Source: Oscillospiraceae bacterium (GTDB lineage: Bacteria > Bacillota > Clostridia > Oscillospirales > Ruminococcaceae). From it: 43,340 nt of DNA. Position 1 is the stretch's first letter. Every line of letters begins with the position of its first letter. Below the pieces are notes generated by a model. It did no database searches. It saw only the letters and a program-made list of their open reading frames with translations, and had not been told where the DNA came from. The stretch is taken from the NCBI GenBank assembly GCA_016296505.1, contig JAEDJD010000016.1:1-43340 (forward strand). Direction: 5' to 3'. The position numbers and the translations under genes are program-made. Below, piece by piece: positions 23,209 to 32,400 of this stretch.

Positions 23209-25866
23209 ATGTACGGACTGACTGATGAACAGGTCAAGGAACGGCAGGCAAAGTTCGGGCGCAATACGCTCGAAGCGCCTGCAAAGCCGCATATATTGCG
23301 GATATTTTTTTCGCAGTTCAGCGATATTATGGTGTTGATTCTGCTTGCAGCGGCACTGGTCTCATTCTTGCTCGGAGAATATGCAGACTCCATCACAATC
23401 GCAATCATCGTCATACTGAACGCGATACTCGGATTCGTGCAGGAATACCGTACAGAGCAAACCCTGCTCGCGCTGCGCAGCATGACCGCCCCGACCGCGC
23501 AGGTACGGCGAAATGGTAAGCTCATGACGATTCCCGCCGAATCGCTTGTCCCAAACGATATCATTTTGCTCGAAGCCGGCGATCGCGTGCCTGCCGACGC
23601 GACCATTCTGACTGCTGCCCGGCTCTCCGCAGAGGAGTCGATTCTGACCGGCGAATCGGCTGCGGTGCAAAAACGTCCGCATACGGCGGCAGATCCGACC
23701 GTCAGCAACGAAATCGGCAGAGAAGATATCCTCTATGCCGGTACATCCATCATACGCGGCACCGCCGAGGCAGAGGTCATCGCAATCGGCACCGCAACGC
23801 AAATGGGTCAGATTTCGCAGATGCTCGGCGACATTGCCGAAAGCGAAACGCCTTTGCAAAAACGACTCGGCGAGCTTGGCAAAACGGTCTCCCTGATCTG
23901 TATGGTGGTCTGCGTCATGGTCTTTGGAGCCGGACTTCTGCGCGGCGAACCGGTTTTTGAAATGCTTATGACCAGCATCACAATTGCGATTGCCGCAATA
24001 CCAGAGGGTCTGCCGGCAACCGTCACGATCGCGCTTGCACTCGCCGTCCGGCGTATGCTGAAGCAAAACGCGCTTGTCAATCGGCTGCACGCAGTCGAAA
24101 CGCTGGGCTGCGCGGCGGTAATCTGCACCGATAAAACCGGAACCGTCACCGAGAATAAAATGACTGTTCAGCGCATTGCCTCGCCGGAAGCGCAGTATAC
24201 CGTAACCGGAACGGGCTGGCAGCGGAATGGCAATCTGACGCAGAACGGCAATCCTTGCAATGCACATACACTCTCTGCACTGACGCCGCTTTTCCGCTGT
24301 GCGGTTCTATGTAATCATGCGGAAATACGCGCAAAATCCAGCGAAAGCGAATGGCAGATCACCGGCGACCCGACCGAAGCTGCTCTGCTGATCGCCGCTG
24401 CGAAATGCCATGTGACCGCGGACGCTTTTTCACGCTGCCGACTCCTCTCCGAGATTCCGTTTGAAAGCGAAACGCGCGCAATGACGGTCGTATACGCAAT
24501 GGAAAACGGCACGATCGCACTGAAAAAAGGCGCGGCAGATGTCATCCTGAAAAGCTGCGCATATTATCGCGCACATGGCAGCGATCTTCCGCTGACGCCG
24601 CAAAAACGCGCCGAATTCGCTTGTATGGCAGACCGGATGGCTGAGGACGCTCTGCGCGTACTTGCATTTGCCGAAAAAATGAATCCTGCCGGAAACGGCG
24701 AAACGAATTCCATGGTTTTTCTGGGATTTATGGGGATGCTCGATCCGCCGCGTGAACAGGCAAAGCGTGCAATCGCCGCCTGTAATCGCGCCGGCATTCG
24801 CGTCATGATGCTGACCGGCGACCATATCAAAACTGCGTCCGCAATCGCACGAAAAGCCGGTATTCCGCACGCGGAAGCTGCGATCACCGGTGCGGAGCTT
24901 GACCGTCTTTCGGACGCAGAACTTGCGGACTGTATCGGAAAATACAGCGTATTTGCTCGCGTAACGCCTGCGCATAAGCTGCGACTGGTACGTGCCTGCC
25001 GCGCCAAACGCCTTGTCACCGCAATGACCGGCGACGGCGTAAACGACGCGCCTGCAGTCAAAGAAGCGGATATCGGCGTCGCGATGGGCAAAAATGGAAC
25101 TGACGTCACCCGTCAGGCGGCGGATGTGATTCTGCTGGACGATCGCTTCGATACGCTCGTCACCGCCGTAGAGCAGGGACGGACAGTTTATGCAAATATA
25201 CGCAAATTCGTGCGTTATCTGCTTGCCTGTAATATCGGAGAGGTGCTGACGATGTTTGCAGGTATCCTGATGGGGCTGCCGATCGTGCTGCTCCCGACGC
25301 AGATTCTGCTTGTCAATCTGGTGACGGACGGATTGCCTGCGATTGCGCTCGGACTGGAGCCGCCGGCTTCCGATCTGATGTCGCAGCCGCCGCGCCAAGC
25401 AGAGGACAGTTTTTTCGCTGGCGGACTGCTCTCGCGCATTGTATTCCGCGGCATTTTCATTGCGCTCTCGACGCTCGGCTCGTTTACGACTGTTCTGCGC
25501 ATGACGGGCAATCTGGAATCCGCCCGAACCGCCGCCCTGCTGACGCTCATCGCCTCGCAGCTTCTCCATGTATTTGAATGCAAGCGCGAGGACGGCTCTC
25601 TCTTTTCCGTCCCCTATTTCTCAAACGGCAAGCTGATACTTGCGGTTCTGGTTTCCGCCGCAGTGACGGTAGCCGCCGTCATCGTTCCGGCGCTGCGGAC
25701 TGTGTTTTCAACGGTCTTGCTCTCCCCTGCCGCCCTGCTGACCGCGCTCGGATTCAGCTTTGCCGTACCGGTTGCGGCAGCGATATTCTTCGGCGGCAAA
25801 CGCACGCAGCCGGAAGCATTCCCGATCCATCGGCAAAAAGAATCATGCGGCAAGTTGCCGTTCTGA
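23209..25866 (+). CDS. P-type calcium-transporting ATPase (type II)
   Basis: An 885-aa cation pump. Visible elements are the N-terminal actuator domain with LTGESAAV, membrane helix 4 with the PEGLP ion-binding motif, the phosphorylation site D308 in DKTGTVT, the TGDxxxTA and GDGVNDAPA hinge motifs, and the C-terminal helices. The PEGLP motif and overall length indicate the SERCA/PMCA-like group that moves Ca2+ out of the cell. ATG 23209 has AAGGAG 9 nt upstream; earlier in-frame codons run through the spoVS end and its terminator. A bidirectional terminator follows the stop. Confidence 0.93.
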   Translation: MYGLTDEQVKERQAKFGRNTLEAPAKPHILRIFFSQFSDIMVLILLAAALVSFLLGEYADSITIAIIVILNAILGFVQEYRTEQTLLALRSMTAPTAQVRRNGKLMTIPAESLVPNDIILLEAGDRVPADATILTAARLSAEESILTGESAAVQKRPHTAADPTVSNEIGREDILYAGTSIIRGTAEAEVIAIGTATQMGQISQMLGDIAESETPLQKRLGELGKTVSLICMVVCVMVFGAGLLRGEPVFEMLMTSITIAIAAIPEGLPATVTIALALAVRRMLKQNALVNRLHAVETLGCAAVICTDKTGTVTENKMTVQRIASPEAQYTVTGTGWQRNGNLTQNGNPCNAHTLSALTPLFRCAVLCNHAEIRAKSSESEWQITGDPTEAALLIAAAKCHVTADAFSRCRLLSEIPFESETRAMTVVYAMENGTIALKKGAADVILKSCAYYRAHGSDLPLTPQKRAEFACMADRMAEDALRVLAFAEKMNPAGNGETNSMVFLGFMGMLDPPREQAKRAIAACNRAGIRVMMLTGDHIKTASAIARKAGIPHAEAAITGAELDRLSDAELADCIGKYSVFARVTPAHKLRLVRACRAKRLVTAMTGDGVNDAPAVKEADIGVAMGKNGTDVTRQAADVILLDDRFDTLVTAVEQGRTVYANIRKFVRYLLACNIGEVLTMFAGILMGLPIVLLPTQILLVNLVTDGLPAIALGLEPPASDLMSQPPRQAEDSFFAGGLLSRIVFRGIFIALSTLGSFTTVLRMTGNLESARTAALLTLIASQLLHVFECKREDGSLFSVPYFSNGKLILAVLVSAAVTVAAVIVPALRTVFSTVLLSPAALLTALGFSFAVPVAAAIFFGGKRTQPEAFPIHRQKESCGKLPF

Positions 25867-25881
25867 TGCAATATCATCATA

Positions 25882-25916
25882 AAAAAGAGCCGTGCAGACT
25901 GAACACGGCTCTTTTT
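25882..25916. terminator. bidirectional terminator
   Basis: Stem AAAAAGAGCCGTG / CACGGCTCTTTTT with a 9-nt loop between the converging ATPase and PIN-protein genes. Confidence 0.88.
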
Positions 25917-25917
25917 G

Positions 25918-26751
25918 TTAATCTGTAAACGTGACGAAACAAGGTTTCATACTATGATAATATTGCTTTGCATTATCATTATCGAAATGCTGCTGCAAGG
26001 CATTGTGGAATTCGGTCTTGCTGTGGCTGTCCTGTAGGCAACGCAGTATCTCTGTTGCAGTCTCCACGTTGACCGTGGGCGCAATCAGCGAGCGCACCGT
26101 TTCCAGATCAATCGGGATTCGCGTTTCTTTCGGCAGCACAACGGGCGTACCGCCTGCCGGCTGCACCTGAATCACGGTTGCCTTTTTCCGCAGACTGACC
26201 GCCGCACGTTTTTTCTTTTGCGGCTGAGACTGCTCCTGAACCCGAACGCCCTTCACTTTTTTCGCAACGGGCTGAGGCTTTGCAGTTTTATTTGAAGAAT
26301 TCCGGACATCCTGTTTTGCACGCTCCTGCGCACTGATCGGCTGTTTATTGGCGCCGATCGCCGCCTTCATCGAGGGCTTGAGATGCACTTTCACGCCGAA
26401 ATATGCCTGACAGAATGATATTGCGGACTGAAAGCCGGAATCGCGGCTGATGATGTAATAAGCTTCCGCGTTTTCCTTGGCAATCAGATATCCCAGAAAG
26501 GTCACAAGCTGAAAATCCAGCGCATTCTTTCCGGTTTTTTCAAGACAAACGCGCTCCGGCAGAATATGCGCGTCCATCATTTCGTCCATGATCTCGAACG
26601 AAAGCGTATTTGCTGCATGGCTGTAGAACAGGATAATCCGATCTTCCGGAGAAGCCTGTCCGATGCCGTGCAGCCCTGCCGAGTTGACATTTTCATAATC
26701 AATGAGAAACAGTCGCATGATGTTGATGAATGCCGTCGCCGCGGCACTCAT
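25918..26751 (-). CDS. PIN/NYN-like domain protein with basic linker
   Basis: A protein of about 277 aa. Residues from MRLFLIDYENVN onward match the start of PIN/NYN-type nuclease-like domains, with the conserved acidic residues in IDYENV, LDFQLV and SRDSGF. These domains usually cleave RNA. A basic Lys/Gln-rich linker (about 145-200) leads to a small C-terminal helical domain. The ATG at 26751 overlaps the lipid-kinase stop (ATGA), suggesting coupled translation, but the family usually starts at the Met at 26718, which gives 266 aa; either is possible. Substrate unknown. Confidence 0.8.
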   Translation of the reverse strand: MSAAATAFINIMRLFLIDYENVNSAGLHGIGQASPEDRIILFYSHAANTLSFEIMDEMMDAHILPERVCLEKTGKNALDFQLVTFLGYLIAKENAEAYYIISRDSGFQSAISFCQAYFGVKVHLKPSMKAAIGANKQPISAQERAKQDVRNSSNKTAKPQPVAKKVKGVRVQEQSQPQKKKRAAVSLRKKATVIQVQPAGGTPVVLPKETRIPIDLETVRSLIAPTVNVETATEILRCLQDSHSKTEFHNALQQHFDNDNAKQYYHSMKPCFVTFTD

Positions 26752-27722
26752 TCCTCCTTATCAAAATGAGGAGCCTCCATCTGTTCCAGTGTAAAGAGCC
26801 GCTTCATTTCATCGTCATTATACGGCGCATCGTCGCTCACCCAGAATGTCACAGCGCGATTGCAGTTCCCGATTTCCGTATCGCAGGAAGCGCCGCCATA
26901 TTCGCCGTCGAGCGTCCACGGAATCTCCTCGTTGGAGATAAACCGCAGCCGTTTCGCACGAAAATACGAAACATATTGCTCGTCGATATCCATATTGATG
27001 TCAAGGAGCTGCGTCAGAATCCTGTTGAGCTGAATGACATTCGGCGGCTTGCGGATCAGCATGACCTCAAAAACGCCGTCGTCCAGACGGAAATTATTGA
27101 GCTTGAGCATACCGCCGACCGAAGCGGTATTGCTGACCATGCCATAGAGAAAATCATCCTCCATCACCTTGCCGTCGTACTCGATTTTCATATGGAGCGG
27201 ACGAATACCTGGAAGAAGCGTCAGACCGTGCAGCAGATACGCCATATGCCCGATGACATTTTTGACATTCTGCGGCGTTTCGTAGACGGTCTCAGTAAAT
27301 GCGCCGAAAGCGGCAACATAAAGGAAATTTTTATCGTTGAATGTACCGATATCGCAGCGGAAAGGCCGACCGTTGATAATCTGCGAGACTGCCTCCTCAA
27401 TACTCGCGGACATCTTCAATGATCTGGCGAAATCATTGGTAGAGCCGCACGGAATATAGCCCAGCGGCAGCGGCTTTCTGCTGTGCATCAGTCCCTGCAC
27501 AACCTCATTGAGCGTACCATCTCCGCCAGAACAGACGATCAGATCGAATTGCTCCGTCAGACAAGCATATTCAGCGGCGGCAGTCGCATCCATGCGCCCC
27601 TGCGTTGTCCGGACGGTCACCTCGTAGCCAGCCGCGGTAAATTGATCGACCACAGCAGCAAGTTTTCCGCGCATCGCACCTTTGCCGGATTGTAAGTTCG
27701 TAATAAAATAGAGTTTTTTCAT
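26748..27722 (-). CDS. diacylglycerol/lipid kinase family protein (YegS/DgkB-like)
   Basis: A 324-aa cytoplasmic or membrane-associated kinase. The nucleotide-binding GGDGT motif is at residues 66-70 with the following LNEVVQG, and PCGSTNDFA is the second conserved element. The family phosphorylates diacylglycerol or related lipids and recycles lipid-turnover products. ATG 27722 follows AAAGGAA; the upstream in-frame extension is not coding. It shares its transcript with the PIN protein downstream. Confidence 0.92.
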   Translation of the reverse strand: MKKLYFITNLQSGKGAMRGKLAAVVDQFTAAGYEVTVRTTQGRMDATAAAEYACLTEQFDLIVCSGGDGTLNEVVQGLMHSRKPLPLGYIPCGSTNDFARSLKMSASIEEAVSQIINGRPFRCDIGTFNDKNFLYVAAFGAFTETVYETPQNVKNVIGHMAYLLHGLTLLPGIRPLHMKIEYDGKVMEDDFLYGMVSNTASVGGMLKLNNFRLDDGVFEVMLIRKPPNVIQLNRILTQLLDINMDIDEQYVSYFRAKRLRFISNEEIPWTLDGEYGGASCDTEIGNCNRAVTFWVSDDAPYNDDEMKRLFTLEQMEAPHFDKEE

Positions 27723-27845
27723 TGTCTCAATTCCTTTATGCGGTTTCAGGATGCATGGAAGCATGACCTTCCGGACATACATCCCTTGCTTGAAACAGAG
27801 GCATCCTGTATTGTGCAAGCTGCCGATCACACAGCTTACATTAGC

Positions 27846-27874
27846 ATTATAGCAAATTTGCATGAAAAATGCAA
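27846..27874 (-). promoter_or_regulatory. promoter of the lipid-kinase operon
   Basis: Minus strand TTGCAT (27874-27869), 17-bp spacer, TATAAT (27851-27846). Confidence 0.75.
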
Positions 27875-27922
27875 GCCTTTTTTGTGAAAACACAAAAATT
27901 TCAGAAACTTTCAAAATACCCC

Positions 27923-27951
27923 TTTACAAATCAAGAGAATTGTGCTATAAT
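27923..27951 (+). promoter_or_regulatory. promoter of the tRNA-Gln gene
   Basis: TTTACA (27923-27928), 17-bp spacer, TATAAT (27946-27951), about 30 nt before the mature tRNA. Confidence 0.8.
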
Positions 27952-27983
27952 ATATAAGTCGACGGGACACAGTCAAAATATTC

Positions 27984-28059
27984 TGGGGTGTCGCCAAGCG
28001 GTAAGGCAGCGGACTCTGACTCCGTTATTTCGAGGGTTCAAATCCTTCCACCCCAACCA
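27984..28059 (+). tRNA. tRNA-Gln (anticodon CTG)
   Basis: A cloverleaf can be drawn: acceptor TGGGGTG (27984-27990) with CACCCCA (28049-28055), anticodon stem GCGGA/TCCGT around the loop CTCTGAC with anticodon CTG, and the T-loop GGTTCAAATCC. The encoded end CCA is at 28057-28059. The UGGGGUxUCGCCAAGC start is typical of glutamine tRNAs. It reads CAG codons. Confidence 0.96.
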
Positions 28060-28076
28060 ACTTGCGATAACAAAGT

Positions 28077-28110
28077 GAGCTGCAAGCATTTGCTTTGCAG
28101 CTCGTTTTGT
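28077..28110 (+). terminator. terminator of the tRNA-Gln gene
   Basis: Perfect 9-bp stem GAGCTGCAA / TTGCAGCTC followed by GTTTTGTTT. Confidence 0.88.
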
Positions 28111-28114
28111 TTAT

Positions 28115-28369
28115 CTAAGCGTATGTACTTTTTACATGATTGGCAAATTGCTTATTTTCAGACTTATGTATCAACGGTTTCCGTCTGCATCGTTTGCGTT
28201 GTCGCTCTAAGTGCCTTACCCAATAAGCATGGTACACAGGCATTGTTGTGGCGTGACTGCTTTTTTCTCGATCAGGTTTTCCTACTGGATACCCCTTTCG
28301 GTACTTCGGACTGGAACGCAAAGTACTAACCGCCTTTTCGGGCGTTGCCATCATGAATTCAGTTTTCAA
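28115..28369 (-). other. stretch with a doubtful 84-codon minus-strand frame
   Basis: The frame opens at TTG, has no clear ribosome-binding site, and encodes a basic, His-rich peptide that I do not recognise. The DNA holds several short palindromes (for example GTACTT/AAGTAC), which suggests structured RNA or a relic more than a gene. It lies downstream of the minus-strand promoter at 28624-28652. Confidence 0.25.
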
Positions 28370-28377
28370 GGTGTGAA

Positions 28378-28414
28378 GATATATCGTTGCTTTTGTGAGA
28401 AGATGCGATATATC
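28378..28414. repeat. 9-bp perfect inverted repeat
   Basis: GATATATCG (28378-28386) and CGATATATC (28406-28414) with a 19-nt spacer. It could be an operator or a hairpin in a minus-strand leader. Confidence 0.5.
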
Positions 28415-28428
28415 GCCGTGAAATAAAT

Positions 28429-28473
28429 CAAGCCATTCAGACTTCCGGTGCGAACGAACGTCTGAACGGCTTG
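28429..28473. repeat. 14-bp inverted repeat (hairpin)
   Basis: CAAGCCATTCAGAC (28429-28442) pairs with GTCTGAACGGCTTG (28460-28473), with one G-T wobble. On the minus strand it is followed by a weakly T-rich tract and could act as a terminator or attenuator. Its right end overlaps the -35 box of the plus-strand promoter. Confidence 0.55.
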
Positions 28474-28499
28474 AAAAATATGCATAACCGTGCTATAAT
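28471..28499 (+). promoter_or_regulatory. plus-strand promoter facing 28.6 kb
   Basis: TTGAAA (28471-28476), 17-bp spacer, TATAAT (28494-28499). Downstream is an RNA with hairpins GGTG/CACC and GGAGCGTAG/CTACGCTCC (about 28561-28596), and no reading frame. Confidence 0.6.
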
Positions 28500-28623
28500 G
28501 GAACACGATAATAGCCATTGCACTAAGTCAGTCAGGTGTTTGTGTCACCACTCTGATTATGGAGCGTAGGTGAACTGGTAATTCGTCTACGCTCCGTGTG
28601 ATGCTTTATTATTTCACTTCCTT

Positions 28624-28652
28624 ATTATAGCACATTTTGTTATGCAATTCAA
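28624..28652 (-). promoter_or_regulatory. minus-strand promoter facing 28.5 kb
   Basis: Minus strand TTGAAT (28652-28647), 17-bp spacer, TATAAT (28629-28624). It is convergent with the promoter at 28471-28499. Confidence 0.6.
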
Positions 28653-28674
28653 TACCTGAAACAAAAACATTTTC

Positions 28675-28700
28675 AAATCGTCCGAAAGGGCGATTTTTTT
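28675..28700 (+). terminator. intrinsic terminator
   Basis: AAATCGTCC-gaaa-GGGCGATTT followed by T residues. It would end any plus-strand transcript from the promoter at 28471-28499, giving an RNA of about 190 nt. Confidence 0.7.
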
Positions 28701-28786
28701 GTATCTGCTTGTTTTTTCAGTATAGTCCTCTCTCTGCTTTTCAAAAGTTGACACAAGTAGCAACTTTTCAAAAACTGAATCAGAAG

Positions 28787-28818
28787 AAATGCGGACAGCT
28801 TGAACTGCCCGCATTTTT
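28787..28818 (+). terminator. second intrinsic terminator
   Basis: AAATGCGG-a-CAG / CTG-c-CCGCATTT followed by TTG, about 90 nt after the previous one. No plus-strand gene lies between the two. Confidence 0.55.
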
Positions 28819-28839
28819 GTTATGCGAAGTCTGTTGTTG

Positions 28840-29004
28840 TCAATACAAAAAACCGTAAACGCGCATATCAGACAGATAATTCTGCATGGTCATGTATGCG
28901 TCTTTCAGTTCTTCAAGAGTCATTTCTTCTGCCTTTTTACGGTAGAGAAAATACTCGTGACGTTCTGCGGCTTTGTGGAATTCTTCGATGTCTTGCTTGG
29001 ATAG
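28840..29004 (-). pseudogene. fragment of a small helical protein gene
   Basis: From a possible GTG near 29004 to the stop at 28840, about 54 codons encode a charged, helical peptide (KQDIEEFHKAAERHEYFLYR) with convincing codon use. No ribosome-binding site or ATG is present at its 5' end, where it abuts an opposite-strand fragment. It looks like the C-terminal remnant of a mobile-element gene. I cannot name the family. Confidence 0.4.
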
Positions 29005-29153
29005 TGTCACCTTTGAGGTAGAGCAATTACATGAAAATCCATTTGAGATGCTTGGTAGAATCGGAGCTGAGAAAAGATACACGGAGGAAGATGCTGAAGC
29101 TCTTACGAATGGTCTTTTCCTTTGGAGGAAATGCACAACTATTAGCTCATAAT
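29005..29153 (+). pseudogene. fragment of a plus-strand mobile-element gene
   Basis: About 49 codons ending in TAG encode a coding-like peptide (FEVEQLHENPFEMLGRIGAE and on). It joins the opposite-strand fragment head to head near 29005. There is no start signal. The patchwork suggests deletion junctions within a former mobile element. Confidence 0.35.
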
Positions 29154-29257
29154 TTCTACTTGTGTAAATGTTTTTATTGTGCTATAATCAAATTAAACAG
29201 CGGTATGTGTACAGTTGTATATCATATCGCTTTTTGAACAAACCAAGGGGTTTTAAC

Positions 29258-29392
29258 ATGAAAGGACAGTGTTATGAAGTAATTAAAAAGATTCTATCTA
29301 TAGGTAAACTGCGCTCTCTTGAAATCTATAGCAAATTGTTACAGAATATTATACTTTTTTCAGTATACAACATTATAGTTGTATTATGTTGA
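29258..29392 (+). CDS. possible 44-aa hydrophobic peptide
   Basis: An ATG with AAGGGG 8 nt upstream opens a 44-codon frame whose C-terminal half is hydrophobic (about 28-44). TATAAT near 29181 could be the -10 of a promoter with a weak -35. A toxin-like or leader peptide is possible, but a chance frame in AT-rich DNA is equally likely. Confidence 0.25.
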   Translation: MKGQCYEVIKKILSIGKLRSLEIYSKLLQNIILFSVYNIIVVLC

Positions 29393-29462
29393 TATCAGTT
29401 GCTCGAAAAAGAGATTGCAGGAAAAACATTGAACATGGATTAACGTAATAACGGAGGTAAAA

Positions 29463-32400
29463 ATGAAAAGGATTATTTCTATGATTTTGGCGTGGAGTAT
29501 GTGTACTGCCATGTTTGTTAGCAATGCAACTGTATCTCCTGTAACGGTTGATGCAGTTTCTGAAAAAACTGCAATTGATATTTTCGTTGACAATTATTCC
29601 ATTTGGAATGAGTTGCCACTATTGTCAGACGGCTTCAGCGCAGTAAGCTTTTTGGATATTGACTTTGATGGAGAGTTAGAATTAGTTGCTGGCAGCCAGA
29701 GTGGATCTGATTGGTCTACTGCTATTGAATTCTACAAAATTGATGGAGATAAAGTGATTGGGTTAAAAACTGAAGAAGATCTTGTTTATTCTTTTGATAT
29801 TATGGACGGTGATATGTCTCTTTATCGTGATGAAGACGGTGAACTTGCCTATTATGGATATGACAGAACGAGAAGCGGAATGTTTTATTATGGTAGCGAT
29901 TTTGGAAGTTTTAAATATAATCCATACAGTAAATATGTGGAATACACCACCTATTTTGCCAATGGTTATGAAATGCTATATAATTCAGAAACGAAACAAA
30001 ACGATGAAGTCCAATGGTATTATGGCTCTAGTTCAGAATCACAAATATCTGAGACAGAGTATGAAAAACTGAAGAAGGATACTCTTTCTAGCTTAACCGA
30101 TATGCAGCTAACATATAAATTTGTGGATATCAGAAATGTGGCTGCAGAGGACGAACTTAGAGATGCATTATCAGAAGCATATGAGGCGTTTTCCTATACG
30201 GGATCGAATACAGATATCGTTGCCTCCGGCGAATGCGGCGAAAACCTGATATGGACGCTTGACAGCGCCGGAACACTGACCATCAGCGGACAAGGCGCAA
30301 TGAAGAACTGGTATTATGCTAGCGATGTTCCGTGGCGCAGCTATCAAGACAATATCTCGAAAGTTAAGATCGAAAATGGCGTGACAAATATTGGAGAGTA
30401 TGCATTTTATAATTGCAAGAGCTTAACCTCTATCACGATTCCTGATAGTGTGACAATTATTGGAAATAAGGCATTTTGTAATTGCTCCAGCTTAGCCTCC
30501 ATCACAATTCCGAAAAGTGTGACAAGTATTGGAGTGTGGGCATTTGCATGGTGCAAAAGCTTAACCTCCATCACGTTTCCAGAAATCGTGCCAAGTATTG
30601 GAAGAGATGCATTTAGTTATACGCCGTGGCTTGAAGCCGAACGGAAAGAAAATCCTCTTGTAATTGTGAACGGAACATTGATTGATGGAAAAACTTGTAG
30701 CGACGATGTTGTAATTCCGGACAGCGTGACAAGTATTGGAAGTAATGCATTTTATGGTCACTATAGCTTAACCTCCATCACAATTCCGGACAGCGTGACA
30801 AGTATTGGATATGCGGCATTTGATAATTGCTCCAGCTTAGCCTCCATCACAATTCCGGACAGCGTGACAAATATTGGAGGTTTTGCATTTTCTGGTTGCG
30901 ACAAGTTAACCTCCATCACGATTCCTGACAGTGTGACAAGTATCGGAGGTGCTGCGTTTTATGAATGCTCCAGCTTAGCCTCCATCACAATTCCGGACAG
31001 CGTTACCAGTATTGGAGATTCTGCATTTTCTGGTTGCGACAAGTTAACCTCCATCACGATTCCTGACAGTGTGACAAGTATCGGAGATTCTGCATTTTAT
31101 GCTTGCTCCAGCTTAGCCTCCATCACAATTCCGGACAGCGTGACAAGTATTGGAGATTTTGCATTTGATGCTTGCTCCAGCTTAACCTCCATCACAATTC
31201 CGAAAAGCGTGACAAGTATTGGAGATTTTGCATTTTATGCTTGCTCCAGCTTAACCTCCATCACAATTCCGAAAAGCGTGACAAGTATTGGATGGAATTC
31301 ATTTTATTCTTGCGAAAGCTTAACCTCCATCACCTTTGAAAATCCGGAATGTACAATCTATGATTCAGAAGATACCATTTCCAGTACCGCAACTATCTAC
31401 GGCTACGAAGGTTCAACGGCTCAGGCGTATGCACAAAAATATGACAGAGAATTTGTCGCGCTTGAAAACGTCATAACCACTACCACAACGACCGCCACAA
31501 CGACCATCACAACCAAGACTACCACGGCTGCGACAACGACATCCAAGCCGATTTCCACAATTACGGCAACGGCGTCTGCAACAACAGCAACTGTAAACGG
31601 TCTGAAGTATGAGATCGAATCCGATGGAAGCGTCACGATATATGATTATACGGGGGACGCTTCGTATTTGGAGATTCCTCAGACAATCGAGGGTAAGCCT
31701 GTAAGGAAGATTGGTCAGTGTGCCTTTGAGGAAAACCTGAACATAAAAAACGTGGTTCTGCCTGATACAATTACTGAGATTGCCTATAAAGCGTTTGCAG
31801 ATTGCAAAGAACTTGAATCAATCAATTTTCCGGATAGTCTGAAAAAAATAGGCGATTATGCTTTTACAACCTGTCACAGCCTGAAGTCTATCGACCTGAA
31901 TCAGGTTGAACAAATTGGTCAATGTACATTTCAGCTCTGTATTTCGCTGACGGCAATTACCGTTCCCGGAACGATCACGAACATTCCCGATCACGCTTTT
32001 CATGGCTGCCATAGTGTTGAGAAGCTCGTTTTTGAAGAAGGCGTAACTTCCATTGAATCAGATGCTGCATTGAATTCGTATAGTCTTAGCGAGATCGTTC
32101 TTCCGAAATCGGTTACGTCGATTGGGGAACACGGGCTTGGTTTTACGTACTACTATCCGAATTATACACGTATCGACCTGACAATCAGTGGTTACACCGG
32201 CACAGCGGCTGAAGTATATGCCAATCAATACGGATTTGATTTCTACGCCATTGACGGCAGCAATACAACAACTACGACCACCGCTGCTACCACCACCGCT
32301 ACTACCGCCACCACGACCACGACTCCCACTACCACCACGACGACTTCACCAGATTCTGGAATTCTTCTGGGAGATGTGAGTAATGATGGAACAGTCAGTA

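Noticed and set aside
30370..31330. CRISPR array
   Set aside because: The 69-bp repeats are contiguous, in frame and encode leucine-rich repeats; there are no unique spacers.
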